Below, in pieces: positions 10,525 through 20,269 of a stretch of 64,000 nucleotides of DNA (positions within the stretch are counted from its first letter, which is position 1; each line of letters starts with the position of its first letter). This stretch comes from Metellina segmentata (lineage: Eukaryota > Arthropoda > Arachnida > Araneae > Tetragnathidae): assembly GCA_947359465.1 (NCBI GenBank), contig OX375872.1, positions 134,404,011 through 134,468,010 on the forward strand, given 5' to 3'. The notes beneath the pieces are model-generated. The model was not told the origin of the DNA. It made no database searches and worked only from the letters and a program-made list of their open reading frames with translations. A program made the position numbers and the translations under genes.

Positions 10525-10590
10525 TTGGGTTTTTTTTTGGGGCGCAAGGTCCAAAAGTGGACAAGCTGCGCCAAACACATGTTAGAATGT
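10525..10590 (+). repeat. R-family hairpin fragment
   Basis: GGGCGCAAGGTCCAAAAGTGG followed by CAAGCTGCGCCAAACAC: the GGCGCA and TGCGCC segments are complementary, giving the hairpin seen in other copies. Confidence 0.55.
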
Positions 10591-10915
10591 AGCCCACAAA
10601 CAGCACAAAACCTTTAAATATCAAGATAAAAGGTAGATTTAAAACATGTAAAACGTGTAGACGTAATAAAAACATTTAAATAGGCAGACATAATAAAAAC
10701 AAGACCCTCCATCATCATTTGAAGAACTAACGATACTGAAGAATTTAATTTATATACGCTTACAATTTTAAAAGTGAAATTTAAGGTATGAATTATAAAA
10801 TTTGAAAAACAGATATACGACTCATGTGTTGAATATGGAAAACGTATATGCAACTGAATGTAAAATGCAAAGATGTTTGAATGGGGATTTTCCCCATTCC
10901 AATCTTGTAAGTAAT

Positions 10916-11078
10916 CCACATGTTGCTCGGAATGTACAAGCCTTCTTCAGAGGACGGCAGGTTCCGCTTCTTCCATGGCCTACACGTTCTCCGGGTATGT
11001 ATCCGGGGAACCTGCAGGTCATTGAAGAAGGGGAACCTGTCGTGCAATAAAGAACATTCCTAGCAATATGTGGACTTA
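10916..11078. repeat. imperfect palindrome of Tc1 C-terminal sequence
   Basis: The left arm (CCACATGTTGCTCGGAATGT ... TCTCCGGGTATG) and the right arm read in reverse (CCACATATTGCTAGGAATGT ... CCCCGGATACAT) align for about 80-90 bases around a centre near 10999. The left arm encodes, on the plus strand, the Tc1 segment PHVARNVQAFF...LLPWPTRSP; the right arm encodes its homologue on the minus strand. Confidence 0.75.
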
Positions 11079-11790
11079 ATAGTCTTGCTAAGATGCAGCT
11101 CCGGGAATGTGTTGCAGGAGGGGTAGGACCTCGGGCTCCACAACTTCCCTCATATAGCGCCCGCTGTTCAGTTCTCCACATTTGGAAGTATGTGGGATTG
11201 CATATGATATCCAAGAGCGCTCCAGACCATAACACCAAACGTTCGTCTAGTATGACGCTGAATAAGACACTCCGGCATAATTCGTTCACCTCTGTAGCGT
11301 CTGACGAGTACGCGTCCGTAGTTATAGTCCAGATTGAAGCGGGACTCGTCTGAGAAAACGACTTGTTGCCAATCCACACGCCATTGGTTGTGTAAGTGAG
11401 CTTATTGTAGTCGGAGGTGTCAGTGGTTCAACCTCAAGGGAATCCTGCGCTGACGAATCCTTGCACGTAGCCATGGCTCAGAGTAATCCTTGGACGTAGC
11501 CTATGGCGCGGTGGAATGCTTGCACGTAGCCCATGGCGCAGAGGAATCCTTGCACGTAGCCCATGGCGCAGCAGACGTCGACGAACCGTAGGGGAAGACA
11601 ATGACACACATGTAGACTTGCTCCAATGTTGCGCCTACGCACGAGAGGACGCTAAACGGTCCGTCACCGCCATGCGGATAAGGTGTTTGTCGTCCAGTGG
11701 CAACGTCATATTTCGTGGTCCACTGCTGGGATTTCGACTTGTCAGGTTCTCCATGGTTCATCTCTTCCACACATGACCATATAAGCGGGA
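11079..11790 (-). pseudogene. Tc1-like transposase, N-terminal and catalytic core, broken
   Basis: Minus-strand reading gives QQVVFSDESRFNLDYNYGRV, holding the first catalytic Asp, then RRYRGERIMPECLIQRHTRR and VMVWSALGYHM, a standard Tc1 core. Upstream (11590-11780) is the DNA-binding half, in another frame from the core (for example the GEPDKSKSQQ frame). Stops interrupt the stretch before the core (after RLNH and RLQ). The segment with the second Asp is degraded (PHIARNV without QDNAR) and runs into the palindrome at 10999. The intact family protein is about 340 residues; nothing here could give it. Confidence 0.8.
11453..11572. repeat. 30-bp tandem repeat, four units, inside a transposase relic
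   Basis: Four successive units of the form GAATCCTTGCACGTAGCCCA plus TGGCGCAGAG. The unit length of 30 is a multiple of three, so in the transposase frame it repeats ten residues (LRHGLRARIP-like). Units 3 and 4 are the most alike. Confidence 0.88.
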
Positions 11791-12027
11791 TGACCATATA
11801 TGGGAACAATACTACACTTTAATTATGGCAGGATTATATTTACCTATCAGAATATAGAGCTGATAGACAAATAATTAAACTTTTAAGAACATTTTAAAAA
11901 TTAATTCGCAAAGTAAAAACTACAGTACGAAATATGCAATATTTTTTTAGTGAAATTTATTAGTTTATCTTACCAATCTAAGTACTGTAAGCATACGTAC
12001 GTGCATCCATATTCAATACACTTATCT

Positions 12028-12360
12028 CTACTATTATAAAAGGAAGTGTTTGTTTTTCTGTTTTCCGTTATCACAGTCCTGACGAATCTAGGGCACTTAC
12101 AATAATGGGATTTGGCACACAGGTACTCCGAATTTTTTGGGTCGCGACGAATTTTAAAACTGAATCTAGAACATTTTTAAAGGAATTTAGTGGAATTTAT
12201 TTATCATTGTTTTCTTTGGAATGTGTGTGTGTGTGTGGAAAAACAGAATAAAAAGTCGCATATTCTAAATTTATACTTTTCGTGTCAGTTTTTTTTTTTT
12301 TTTTTGCGCAGAGGAACAAGTTGTCAGCAGACTTAAAAAACAAATGAAACATTTTAACAA
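12028..12360 (+). mobile_element. Helitron, 5' end, 3' end not found
   Basis: TCTCTACTATTATAAAAGGA at 12028 is a typical arthropod Helitron 5' terminus (TC start, TATTATAAA). It follows an A, as expected for insertion between A and T. The internal GACGAATCTAGGGCACTTAC and GGGATTTGGCACACAGGTAC match, in reverse, the bounded Helitron at 36767-37525, as does GCATATTCTAAATTTAT. No CTAGT end with hairpin follows, so the copy is 3'-truncated. Confidence 0.72.
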
Positions 12361-12934
12361 AAATGAACATTCTTATTCGTTACTTATGATCCAAATTTAA
12401 AAAAATTTTCCTTTACGCTTTTCGTTTCAATTTCAACGTACTTTTCAAGCAGGGAGATATAATTTCAATCAATAAACAGATAAATGTCTACCTGTTGTGC
12501 TTGGGGAAAATAGAATTGAGGGGGGGGGGGTAACGCCGACGATTATTCAAAGCAAAAGAGAAAACGAGGGAATATATAGGCATAAACTCAGGTCCTCTCC
12601 GGGGTCGCAAAGACTTCTTTTTTTCTTCTGGTCATTCCCTGTGTTGCTCTCCGTCTCAAGAAAAGTTGCAACAATTACTACTTTTCCAAAAAAAAGCCGC
12701 TCACCTCATTGAAAAGATAAAAAAACTCGACTATATAACCGATAACTTTATTGAAAAGATAAAACAAAACCACCATATAAGCGATAAACAGGAAAATAAA
12801 AGGACTATATAAGTGGTGAGCTTTAACACATGTTCCCTATTAAGTTAGACGGGATTTTAGAAAACTGACCATTTAAGCGGGGTGACCATATAGCTGGTAC
12901 TGACTTTATATCTGTATATATATACAGATGGAGT
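12361..12934. other. no gene seen; G run
   Basis: Twelve G lie near 12519-12530. The short palindrome CTGTATATATATACAG lies at about 12912. A short ATAAGCGATAA / ATATAAGTGGTGA series at 12720-12830 is weakly repetitive. Confidence 0.4.
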
Positions 12935-13551
12935 TCATTCATGTGTAGCCTTCGGTGCATAAAAGTGGCAGATATCGTCTTAAACAGGGACGCTGCAACC
13001 ATAGATGTCACACGTGTGGAGGTTGCTCTTCGATTCCGCTTTGCTACTACAGCAAAATATCGATCTTTCGCGGGGTTCGTAACACTTGGGTGGCCGGTCA
13101 CAGGTCTTTGAACAACGGTTTGCCTTGTTTGGAATTGTTTCCATAATCGTGAAATGACGGAATGATAAACACCGAAGAAAAGAGCAAGATCAGTGATTGG
13201 TTGCCCTGCTTCAAGGCGCCCCACAGAATGCCAGCGCTCACTATCTCCCATTTGGCATTTGGAAGCCATAGAAACACGTCTGGCTTGAAAACTAATCGTA
13301 CGAAAGTTCTAAACACTGTTTATCAGCACTTACATGTAACTCCTCTAAGCTTTCTAAGACGATAATGCTGGCTTCTTATACGACTTCCTTTTTTGCATAT
13401 TTGTCGACACGGAGCCGTGATTGGCTGTTACATAACACATTTGCATACTTCCATCTACCTCTGCATGAAATTGCAGCCTTTCAAATTCAGATTGGCTTCA
13501 GATCTGGAAATTAACATTTTCCTCTCCGTGCTTAACTTTTGGCAGTGAGTG
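12935..13551 (-). mobile_element. Tc1-like element, truncated; one terminal repeat present
   Basis: The terminus at 13528-13551, read on the minus strand, is CACTCACTGCCAAAAGTTAA, identical to the left terminus of the Tc1 element at 37911, and is followed by TA. Sequence just inside (GCACGGAGAGGAAA) also matches that copy. The other end is lost near 12935. Confidence 0.85.
12940..13269 (-). pseudogene. Tc1-like transposase, DNA-binding half only
   Basis: The frame starts with an Asn-free MASKCQMGDSERWHSVGRLE and continues with GQPITDLALFFGVYHSVISR and LWKQFQTRQTVVQRPVTGHP, the bipartite helix-turn-helix (paired-like) domain of Tc1 transposases. RATSTRVTSM and TISATFMHRRLHMNEL follow. About 110 residues align with the copy at 38179. 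The catalytic DDE domain is missing because the element is truncated at this point; the frame then runs into unrelated AT-rich sequence. Confidence 0.82.
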
Positions 13552-13607
13552 TATATACATGTACACGACGGTGTGGACCAATCCGTTGCTATTCTAACTC
13601 AGCTTCC

Positions 13608-13929
13608 GCCGTCAAACCGGTCTGGTGGTTAAGATGTTAGCTTCTAGATCGGAACGTTCATGGTTAAAATCCGGATCAGTGCATGGATGTTTGTAAGCGT
13701 ATGTAGTAGAGGCGACTGGTGGACCTCATATCTGTCATGGTCTAAATTCTTCATGTTGGGTTGGTGTGGAAGTTTGGAGAGTGGGGTGCCCGCTCAGGCG
13801 TTGCCTTGTCATCTGACCGTGGTTCAAAATTACGTGGTGTTTTCCTCGGATCTTTCCATTGGGGATTGATCCCGGACCATCGTCAATAGCTCGCTGTGTT
13901 GCTCTAATGTGATCTTAATTAACTACCGA
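13608..13929 (+). mobile_element. tRNA-derived SINE, type A, old copy
   Basis: The head GCCGTCAAACCGGTCTGGTG, a mutated B-box (GGTTAAAATCC) and the shared body are present, ending TTAATTAACTACCGAC. It is clearly more diverged than the copies at 3522, 5520, 39280 and 57639. Bases 13556-13607 before it look like a reversed, degraded type-B head (CCAATCCGTTGCTATTCT). Confidence 0.8.
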
Positions 13930-14109
13930 CACATAGTACCTGATTTTTTAAACTCAAATATGTTCAAAATAACAAAATGAATAGCTATGTTTGCTTTATT
14001 GCTTAGTCCAGTTGTCGGCAAACCGCGACTCGCTAGCTGCATGCGGGTCTTTGCCACTTGAGTGCGGCTCTGCCAAGAATCGATTTCGACTAAATGCTGG
14101 CAGTAAAAA

Positions 14110-15215
14110 TCCCGCCGTTGATTCGAGGAAGAAAATAGTTAAAGAACTTCAGAAGACTAAAAAAAAATCAAGTTCTGTATTTAATTATTATGTGCAATCT
14201 TCCAACAATGTTAATATTGCAAGCTTTATTGTTAATCAAGAGATCGCTGAAAGAGACAAACCACACAAACACAGACAGTGAATACATCTTATGGTATAAT
14301 TATTTTTAAAATTTGTTCATAAATAAATTCGATTTGATCAAAAGTATAATTTTGCGATAGTATACAAATTGAGATGCGCGGAGATCAAACGTGAAACGGC
14401 CATGATGAAACTCGCTGTAAGGTCATGGGACGGAAAGTCCAATCAGGATTATACGAATTATTAAGATAGTTTCGCCGTCGCAAGTAGATCGACTCTGTGA
14501 GAGGAGTGTTAGTTGGTTGAATATTAAGAACAAAACAGATATTCTTAAAAAAATTAAAGTTACCACTGTTTGCTAAAACAGTAAAAAACAGAACAGTCAA
14601 AATGTCTTCGAATATAACCAATTACCAAATCGAAGATTTGAAATTGGTTTCAGCTTTGTCAATATCTGTTGACGAATCTTGTGACATAAATGACGTAGAG
14701 CAAGTTTCACTTTTTCGATTTTTTTCGTCTTCGGGTCCTAAAGAACTTTTAGGATTATTGCCACAGAAAAGTCAAATAAGTGGCTAGGATATTGCAAATG
14801 TTGTCATTGAATGCATGGAGAAACATATTACACTCGATAAAATTGTTTCAATTTTAACAGATGGGGTAAAAAGTATGACCGGAGTGAAAAAAGGTTTTGT
14901 CTTTATTTTGAAGGAAAAAACTAATCATGAGATTCTTGTTTGCCATTATGTCATTCATCAAGAAGAGCTTTATGCGCAGACATTTTCAGAAGAAATTTAC
15001 ATTGTGATGAACTTGTTGATCAAGATTGTCAACACATTTGTAGCTAAAGCTCTTTATCATATAAAGCTCTTTATCTTATAAAGCTCTCTATCATCGCCAA
15101 TTTAAACAAATTTTAGTTGCAATGGAGAGTGGATACACACATCTTTTGCTGCATGAGGTACGTTCACTTTCAAGACGAAACGTTTTAAAACATTTCCTCT
15201 TGAAAAAGGTTTAGA
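14110..15215 (+). pseudogene. hAT transposase, broken and incomplete
   Basis: Segments in order: KKSSSVFNYYVQSSNNVN (14160-14215); a frame break near 14265; then ITNYQIEDLKLVSALSISVD and ESCDINDVEQVSLF (14620-14715), carrying the first catalytic Asp region of hAT enzymes; LLGLLPQKSQISG, then TAG at 14785-14787 where relatives have Glu; DIANVVIECMEKH; LDKIVSILTDGVKSMTGVKK with the second Asp; NHEILVCHYVIHQEELYAQT. At 15045-15090 a ~17-bp micro-duplication (ATAAAGCTCTTTATC repeated) shifts the frame, after which RQFKQILVAMESGYTHLLLH resumes. Sequence stops at the piggyBac insertion. The style is that of GTF2IRD2/ZBED-like hAT transposases. The C-terminal dimerisation part is absent, so the element has also lost sequence. 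Confidence 0.85.
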
Positions 15216-15238
15216 CAAAGATATATGGTTTTATTTAA

Positions 15239-16061
15239 CCCTTAACTGCTGTGTCACAAACCGTCTCGTAACTAGTGTGGAGGGATCTCTTAGACCTCGC
15301 TCACTAAAGTGAGTATAAAGTTGATTAATATAACATATTAATGTAAAATTCTTTAGATAATAATTATTTATACGTTTTAAATTCAGATAATTCAATTCGT
15401 AACATGAAATACATTTTATATTACTATATAAGCTAAGTAGATTCCATGTTTCTACAGGCTCATCTTTCGGACATAATTTTGAAGGACGTTTCAACCCTGG
15501 AAACTGTAAAACTATGTTGTGTTTTGGTGTTTTAACGGCACGATAAGGCTCCAACCCCCCCCCCCGGCATCCATTTAAAGTTCTTTTTTAAGTAGAAATA
15601 TTATTTTTGTAAAGACGCACTTGAAAGATCTTCATCTTCATCAGCATAAATTTCCAAATCCGTTTCGTGTTCGCTTAATTTCACTGTCCCAGTACTCTAT
15701 TTCCGACCAATTAGCAGCAATATCCTGAATTTCTTTTTGTGTAAGACACACAGGTCGTTTTTTAGTAAAGTTTGTTGCCATTTTAGGCTCTCTGCCGAAA
15801 TTCCATACTCCAACTTAGACGATTTCATTCAACAAGAACGGTAACGCAAATGCTGTGAAGGGGTCTAAGAGACCACGCGTGAAATGCAAATAGTGTAAAA
15901 CACGAAATAGTTGGGGCAGCCAAACCAATCTTACAATGTGGCTTCTGTTGGACGTAGTAGGAAGGTACTGAATAAGATAGGGACCAATATTCACTTTAAG
16001 GGGTGGAAACGACCTGTCAAAAATGAATCGGGTCTGTGAGACCCATGACAGCAGTTAAAGG
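15239..16061 (-). mobile_element. piggyBac-like deletion derivative with TTAA target sites
   Basis: Ends are CCCTTAACTGCTGTGTCAC (left) and, reversed from the right, CCTTTAACTGCTGTCATGGG. Both are flanked directly by TTAA (15235-15238 and 16062-16065), the signature of piggyBac. Subterminal GGTCTAAGAGA and GGTCTGTGAGACCC-type motifs are present near both ends. It sits within the hAT element, interrupting it. Length 823 bp against more than 2 kb for autonomous elements. Confidence 0.88.
15430..15781 (-). pseudogene. piggyBac transposase remnants
   Basis: From the minus-strand start at 15781 the frame reads MATNFTKKRPVCLTQKEIQD then IAANWSEIEYWDSEIKR, an acidic N-terminal start like piggyBac transposases. 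After a frame break and a C run, a second piece (15430-15554) reads TPKHNIVLQFPGLKRPSKLC and PKDEPVETWNLL, matching the beginning of the DDE_Tnp_1_7-type domain. The catalytic Asp residues and the C-terminal Cys-rich domain are absent. It cannot encode an active enzyme. Confidence 0.65.
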
Positions 16062-16205
16062 TTAATGCTAGTATCTAGTTTAAACCGAATCCTAAAAACA
16101 TGGTTCTTTAAAAGAAATTTGGCTCTCAAAACAAATCTTTATCGTTGTACTGTTGATCTTTGGCTCTTTTGGGGACTAATGAGTTTGCCGACCACTTGCT
16201 TAGTC

Positions 16206-16773
16206 TAGACTTCTATCTTTCAAAATAAAGTATTAGTACCCACGGTATCTCCAGTGTATACTTTCGTACCCAGAATTGAAAAATCTCTGCGCATTTAATA
16301 TTTTATTGGATTTAATGCCCAAAACCCCTTCAATGATTACATCGATAAATAAAAATAATATTTCTGTAAATGTCAAAGCTTATCAGGATTAATCTAGTTT
16401 ACTTAACTTTATTTGGAAACTTTCTTAATTACGTTCACTCTATTTAAACTAGTTTTCCCAGACTTCGACATTTTACGTTGCCTTTATTTTGGATTATTAA
16501 TAAAAGTTTAAGTGTTATGATCGTTCTAATGTATATGCATGTGAATATAAGATAGCTATAGATAATTAATAATACAACTTTCTTTTGGTGGTTTCGTAAT
16601 GACTAAGAAATGAAAGAAGAATTTCTTAATGAATAAGAATAAATATGTTTTTTTTTAAAAATAAATTTGTTTAATGGTAAACATGTAAAGCTTTTACTTT
16701 GGATATCACACACACGCACATATATAAGCTATCTAGAAAAGAACTAAAGAAAATTTGAGTATATATATATATA
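16206..16773. other. no gene seen
   Basis: AT-rich DNA with a short TA microsatellite near 16758-16774. No coding or repeat signal otherwise. Confidence 0.4.
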
Positions 16774-16865
16774 TTCTTGGATCTTTACCTTGGGTATTGT
16801 TCCCGAATATCAGTCGCCAATTGTCAATTGCTCCAGTTGCGACTTCAATTAAAAATACTTACATA
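16774..16865 (+). repeat. SINE 3' fragment
   Basis: CTTGGATCTTTACCTTGGGT through AATTAAAAATACTTACATACC is the last ~90 bases of the type-B body and tail. Confidence 0.7.
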
Positions 16866-16928
16866 CCATACTCTTACTGAACTTAGATTTGCTACAGAAA
16901 AAATTTTGGTAAACGACGAAAAACTATA

Positions 16929-17833
16929 CAGGGTGGTCCCGAATTCATGGTACAAACTTTAATGGTAGGTACAGGACATTGTAACAATGATTTATTGTAT
17001 AGGAATGTATAGTCGCAAGTGACGCGGTGAGGCGTAAACAGGGGAAATAAAAGGAAAGAGAAATGGAGTGATCGGTTGGTATCATTGCCGGTAGAGGGCA
17101 GTAGATGTCTAGCCGCTGTTGAACATGATGCATCGCAGTAGGGAAAAGCGCCATTCACAATTGTGCTGCCGTAGACGATGGGTGACTTTACGTATGCAGA
17201 AAAAGCAGACATGCATTACATGTACGGCCGTGCAAATGGTAACGGCAGAGCTGCGTTACGAATGTATCGCGCGGAGTATCCTGATCGACGAATGCCGGAT
17301 CATAGAATTTTTCAACGGTTACATCGTCAACTTTGTAAAACAGGTGCGTTCGACGTCAACAGACATGGCGCTGGTCGAGTAAGAGCTGTACGCACTCCAA
17401 GGCTGGAAGAAAGCATCTTGAACATTGTGGCTGATAGACCCGAGTCAAGCACAAGAACTGTTGCGCGTGACGTAGGTGTGAGTCATCAGACTGTATGCAG
17501 AGTGTTAAACGAAAATCGCTTACACCCCTTCCATTTTCAGAAAGTACAAGCATTGAATCCGGCAGATTATCCTCGCCGCGTGAACTTCTGCCTGTGGTTC
17601 GACGCTGTCAAGCATGTATCGATACTGGTGGACGCAATTTTGAACAATTACTGTAAACATGACACTTGTCAACAACGCTTTCAATAAAATCTTTGTTTTT
17701 CCTTTCGGACGTTATTTCCACTGTTTTCGCCTCACCGCGTCACTTGCGACTATACATTCCTATACAATAAATCATTGTTACAATGTCCTGTACCTACCAT
17801 TAAAGTTTGTACCATGAATTCGGGACCACCCTG
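16929..17833 (+). mobile_element. mariner-like deletion derivative with ~120-bp inverted repeats
   Basis: Both ends begin CAGGGTGGTCCCGAATTCAT when read inward. The inverted repeats continue through GTCGCAAGTGACGCGGTGAG to about 17050 and from about 17712, with very few mismatches. TA flanks both ends (16927-16928 and 17834-17835). The 905-bp element holds one intact frame that encodes only the N-terminal part of a transposase. Confidence 0.93.
17178..17687 (+). CDS. transposase-derived N-terminal DNA-binding protein, 169 residues
   Basis: An uninterrupted 169-codon frame begins MGDFTYAEKADMHYMYGRAN and runs through ALRMYRAEYPDRRMPDHRIF. This is the helix-turn-helix N-terminal domain common to a mariner-like group found in arthropods (DUF4817/HTH_29 style). 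A second DNA-binding segment follows (residues ~75-115: ESILNIVADRPESSTRTVAR, then VGVSHQTVCRVL), then NRLHPFHFQKVQALNPADYP and RRVNFCLWF to about residue 138. After that the frame jumps to a short C-terminal tail (VKHVSILVDAILNNYC ... QQRFQ) and a stop. The catalytic DDE/D domain has been removed by an internal deletion that kept the frame. An AATAAA lies just after the stop (17685). If expressed, it could bind the element's own ends without cutting. Expression is not shown by sequence. Confidence 0.6.
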   Translation: MGDFTYAEKADMHYMYGRANGNGRAALRMYRAEYPDRRMPDHRIFQRLHRQLCKTGAFDVNRHGAGRVRAVRTPRLEESILNIVADRPESSTRTVARDVGVSHQTVCRVLNENRLHPFHFQKVQALNPADYPRRVNFCLWFDAVKHVSILVDAILNNYCKHDTCQQRFQ

Positions 17834-17835
17834 TA

Positions 17836-18052
17836 TATCTGTGCTCAGATGTCAAAATGTTATAAGTCATTTTTTTTAATTTTTCGTGACAGCAATTTTA
17901 CGATTCAAGTATCAACATGTGGTTCTGTGGTTTTTGACCGATATTACATTTTTACATCTTCGTTTTCTCACAAACTGAAAGAGAGACTTATGACATTTTG
18001 CCACCTTCTAAACATTAACAAAATCTGAGCACACACACACACACACACACAT

Positions 18053-18111
<59 letters not shown>

Positions 18112-19944
18112 CAAAAATGTGTAACTGTAGAAGAAATTACGTTTAATTTTGTGATAGATATCCATTGTAATATTTAGAGAATTATTTCTAAAAAAGTACT
18201 TACTATAAAAGTACTTACGTGAGTCACAAAAACTTTAATAATTTAATAAACTAATAATTTAAAAAAATATGTTTAAAATTAAAATTTTCACTTTTCCTCT
18301 TAGTATGAAGAATAAGAGAAAATGAAAATTTTTATTTTAATTCATGCTTTTTCTTAAGACAGAACACATTAAATTTTTTAACATGAGTCACACAGAACCT
18401 GTCATTAAGTTAATTGTTGCCCACAAAAAATTGGATTCTAATTTTCGATCAAAATTTGAAGTGCAAACGATTTGTGACGGATTTTTTTTAAACCTTATTT
18501 TTTTTTCAGCTATATTTTTTTTATTATATCATTTTATGAACGATATATTAGCTGAATGGCTCCTGGACGCTTAAACGTTGTTACGATTTTGGAAAATGCC
18601 CTTAAAGTAAAAAAACCGAGTTCACCGTGTTCACTGAAGGAATTGTCTGAAATGTTCAAACTGGAAAATTCATCATAGCTTAGTAAGAGCAATAATTTTG
18701 AATTGAGCCCAAAGTATGTTCTTTTGAATGTGATCAGAGAAATACGACACTCTACATGCTTTTTGCTTACGCAAGTACCCTGAAAATGTCATATAGATGT
18801 TGTTAGTACATTACACTTTTATAATGAAAGTGTTTCCGTTTACTCCCATTCATTCCCAGAAAAACTAATGTGCAGTCCTAGAAATTGTGGGATAAGCCAA
18901 TGCAAAGATGCCTAAGGTACTAAAAATGTTATATATTACCTGGAACTGAATAATTAAGCCTGACATGGTATTTTTGGAAACGAGATACAGAAAACAATTT
19001 TCATAAGAGAAGGTTCTGGATCATATTTGGATCTATATCAACTTATTTCGGGTCTCATCCCGCAATTTCTGGAGCATTGTTACTTTAAGCACCGTTAAGT
19101 TAAGGCATATCCATCTATACATGATCTTAAATTCATTTTTTTTTTTGGGGGGGGGGGGGATTTGTACGTGATGAAGTAGACTTTTCTGAAAACTATACAC
19201 ATATGCCTTTCAGGATCAGATCCCAGGTGCACATTGGAAACAGATGCATATGAGCTTGTTTACAGCTGGTACTTATTATTTGGGCTCCGTTGGTCCTGTA
19301 GTGAATACCAGATTATTAGGATGTTGAAATTAGGTCTGACGTTCCATATAGGAGGAGTTTAAAAACGCATACAAAACAGCCTCACTTAACATACAGGAAC
19401 ATCAGTACAAAGTATCTATTACGTGGAACTATTTTGCAAAATCACATGGTAAGGGTCCGGGAGAGGTAATTTGAGGTAGTGTGAAACATGTTTTCGAGCA
19501 AATGAGAAAAGTAATTGTTTAGTAAATAATGCTAATAATGTAAATAATGCCTAAACTCGTAGAATCTGCTAAAAAGTAGTGAAGACAAATGTTTTTGATA
19601 CAAAGGAAGAAATAGCAAAATTCTGATCGAAACATAATTTTGAATCAAAATGGTTATTTCCTTCGACTTTTACTGCAAAATAGAGAATTATTTAGTTTTT
19701 TTTAACTGTGCAATTTCTCTCATTAATTAGCTATTATTCTTAAGTATGTACGAAAAAGTTTATTTTTGAAATGAAAATTTCGAAAACGTTATTAAACAAG
19801 CATTGAGTTTTCAAAATTCACAAATGTAACTTGAGTAAAAAAAAATTTTGCTAATGAATAATAATTGCAATTTTATTTATTAATTCCAGAAAAACGCTAA
19901 ATTCTTGAAAATTTATTATTGCATTTCCTTTATCTTAACTGAAC
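17836..19944. other. repeat-poor AT-rich stretch; no gene seen
   Basis: Besides the microsatellite at 18028 and a run of about thirteen G near 19147, I see no feature. A plus frame at 18344-18574 (76 codons) and smaller ones have no recognisable domain and are rich in Phe/Lys/Ile as expected from AT-rich DNA. Confidence 0.45.
18028..18108. repeat. (CA)n then (TA)n microsatellite
   Basis: About 40 bases of CA repeats with two interruptions are followed by about 40 bases of TA repeats. Confidence 0.97.
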
Positions 19945-20240
19945 CTGTCGTCATCTGACCGTGGTTCAGAATTACGTGGTGTTGTCCTCTGATCTTTCCC
20001 TCGAGCAACACCCGGACTATTGGCGACTGCTGTCTGTGATCAATACCCAAGGGAAAGATCAGAGTACAGCACCACGTGATTTGAACCTTGGTAATATGAC
20101 GTCGTACCTGAACCGGCATCCCACTCTCAAAATTTCCACTCCATGCCAACGTCAGGACAGTTGAGGTCACGACAGAGTTAACGTGCACCAGTTCCCTTTG
20201 TACACGACCGTCTTTGGTTGAATCCGAACTAGCAACCTTA
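19945..20240 (-). mobile_element. fold-back SINE pair (type B body)
   Basis: Bases 19945-20003 are plus-strand body (GTCATCTGACCGTGGTTCAG to CTCTGATCTTTCCCT). Bases 20040-20240 are minus-strand body and head (AGGGAAAGATCAGAG, then ACGACCGTCTTTGGTTG). The two arms (~55 bases) are complementary around a ~40-base spacer. Confidence 0.8.
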
Positions 20241-20269
20241 CACTTCAGTTAGGCATGTAGGTATATATA

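Larger units (their letters stand above)
14009..16197 (+). mobile_element. hAT element with 8-bp target duplication
   Basis: The left terminus CAGTTGTCGGCAAACCGCG and the right terminus GTTTGCCGACCACTT are imperfect inverted repeats of the hAT pattern (CAGNGGTCGGCAAA). Perfect 8-bp direct repeats GCTTAGTC flank it at 14001-14008 and 16198-16205, the target-duplication length of hAT. Total length 2189 bp, of which 823 bp plus one TTAA is a later piggyBac insertion. The transposase inside is broken. Confidence 0.92.

Noticed and set aside
13991..14281. Start of the hAT transposase at the ATG at 13991
   Set aside because: This ATG lies upstream of the hAT left terminus at 14009, so it cannot be the native start.
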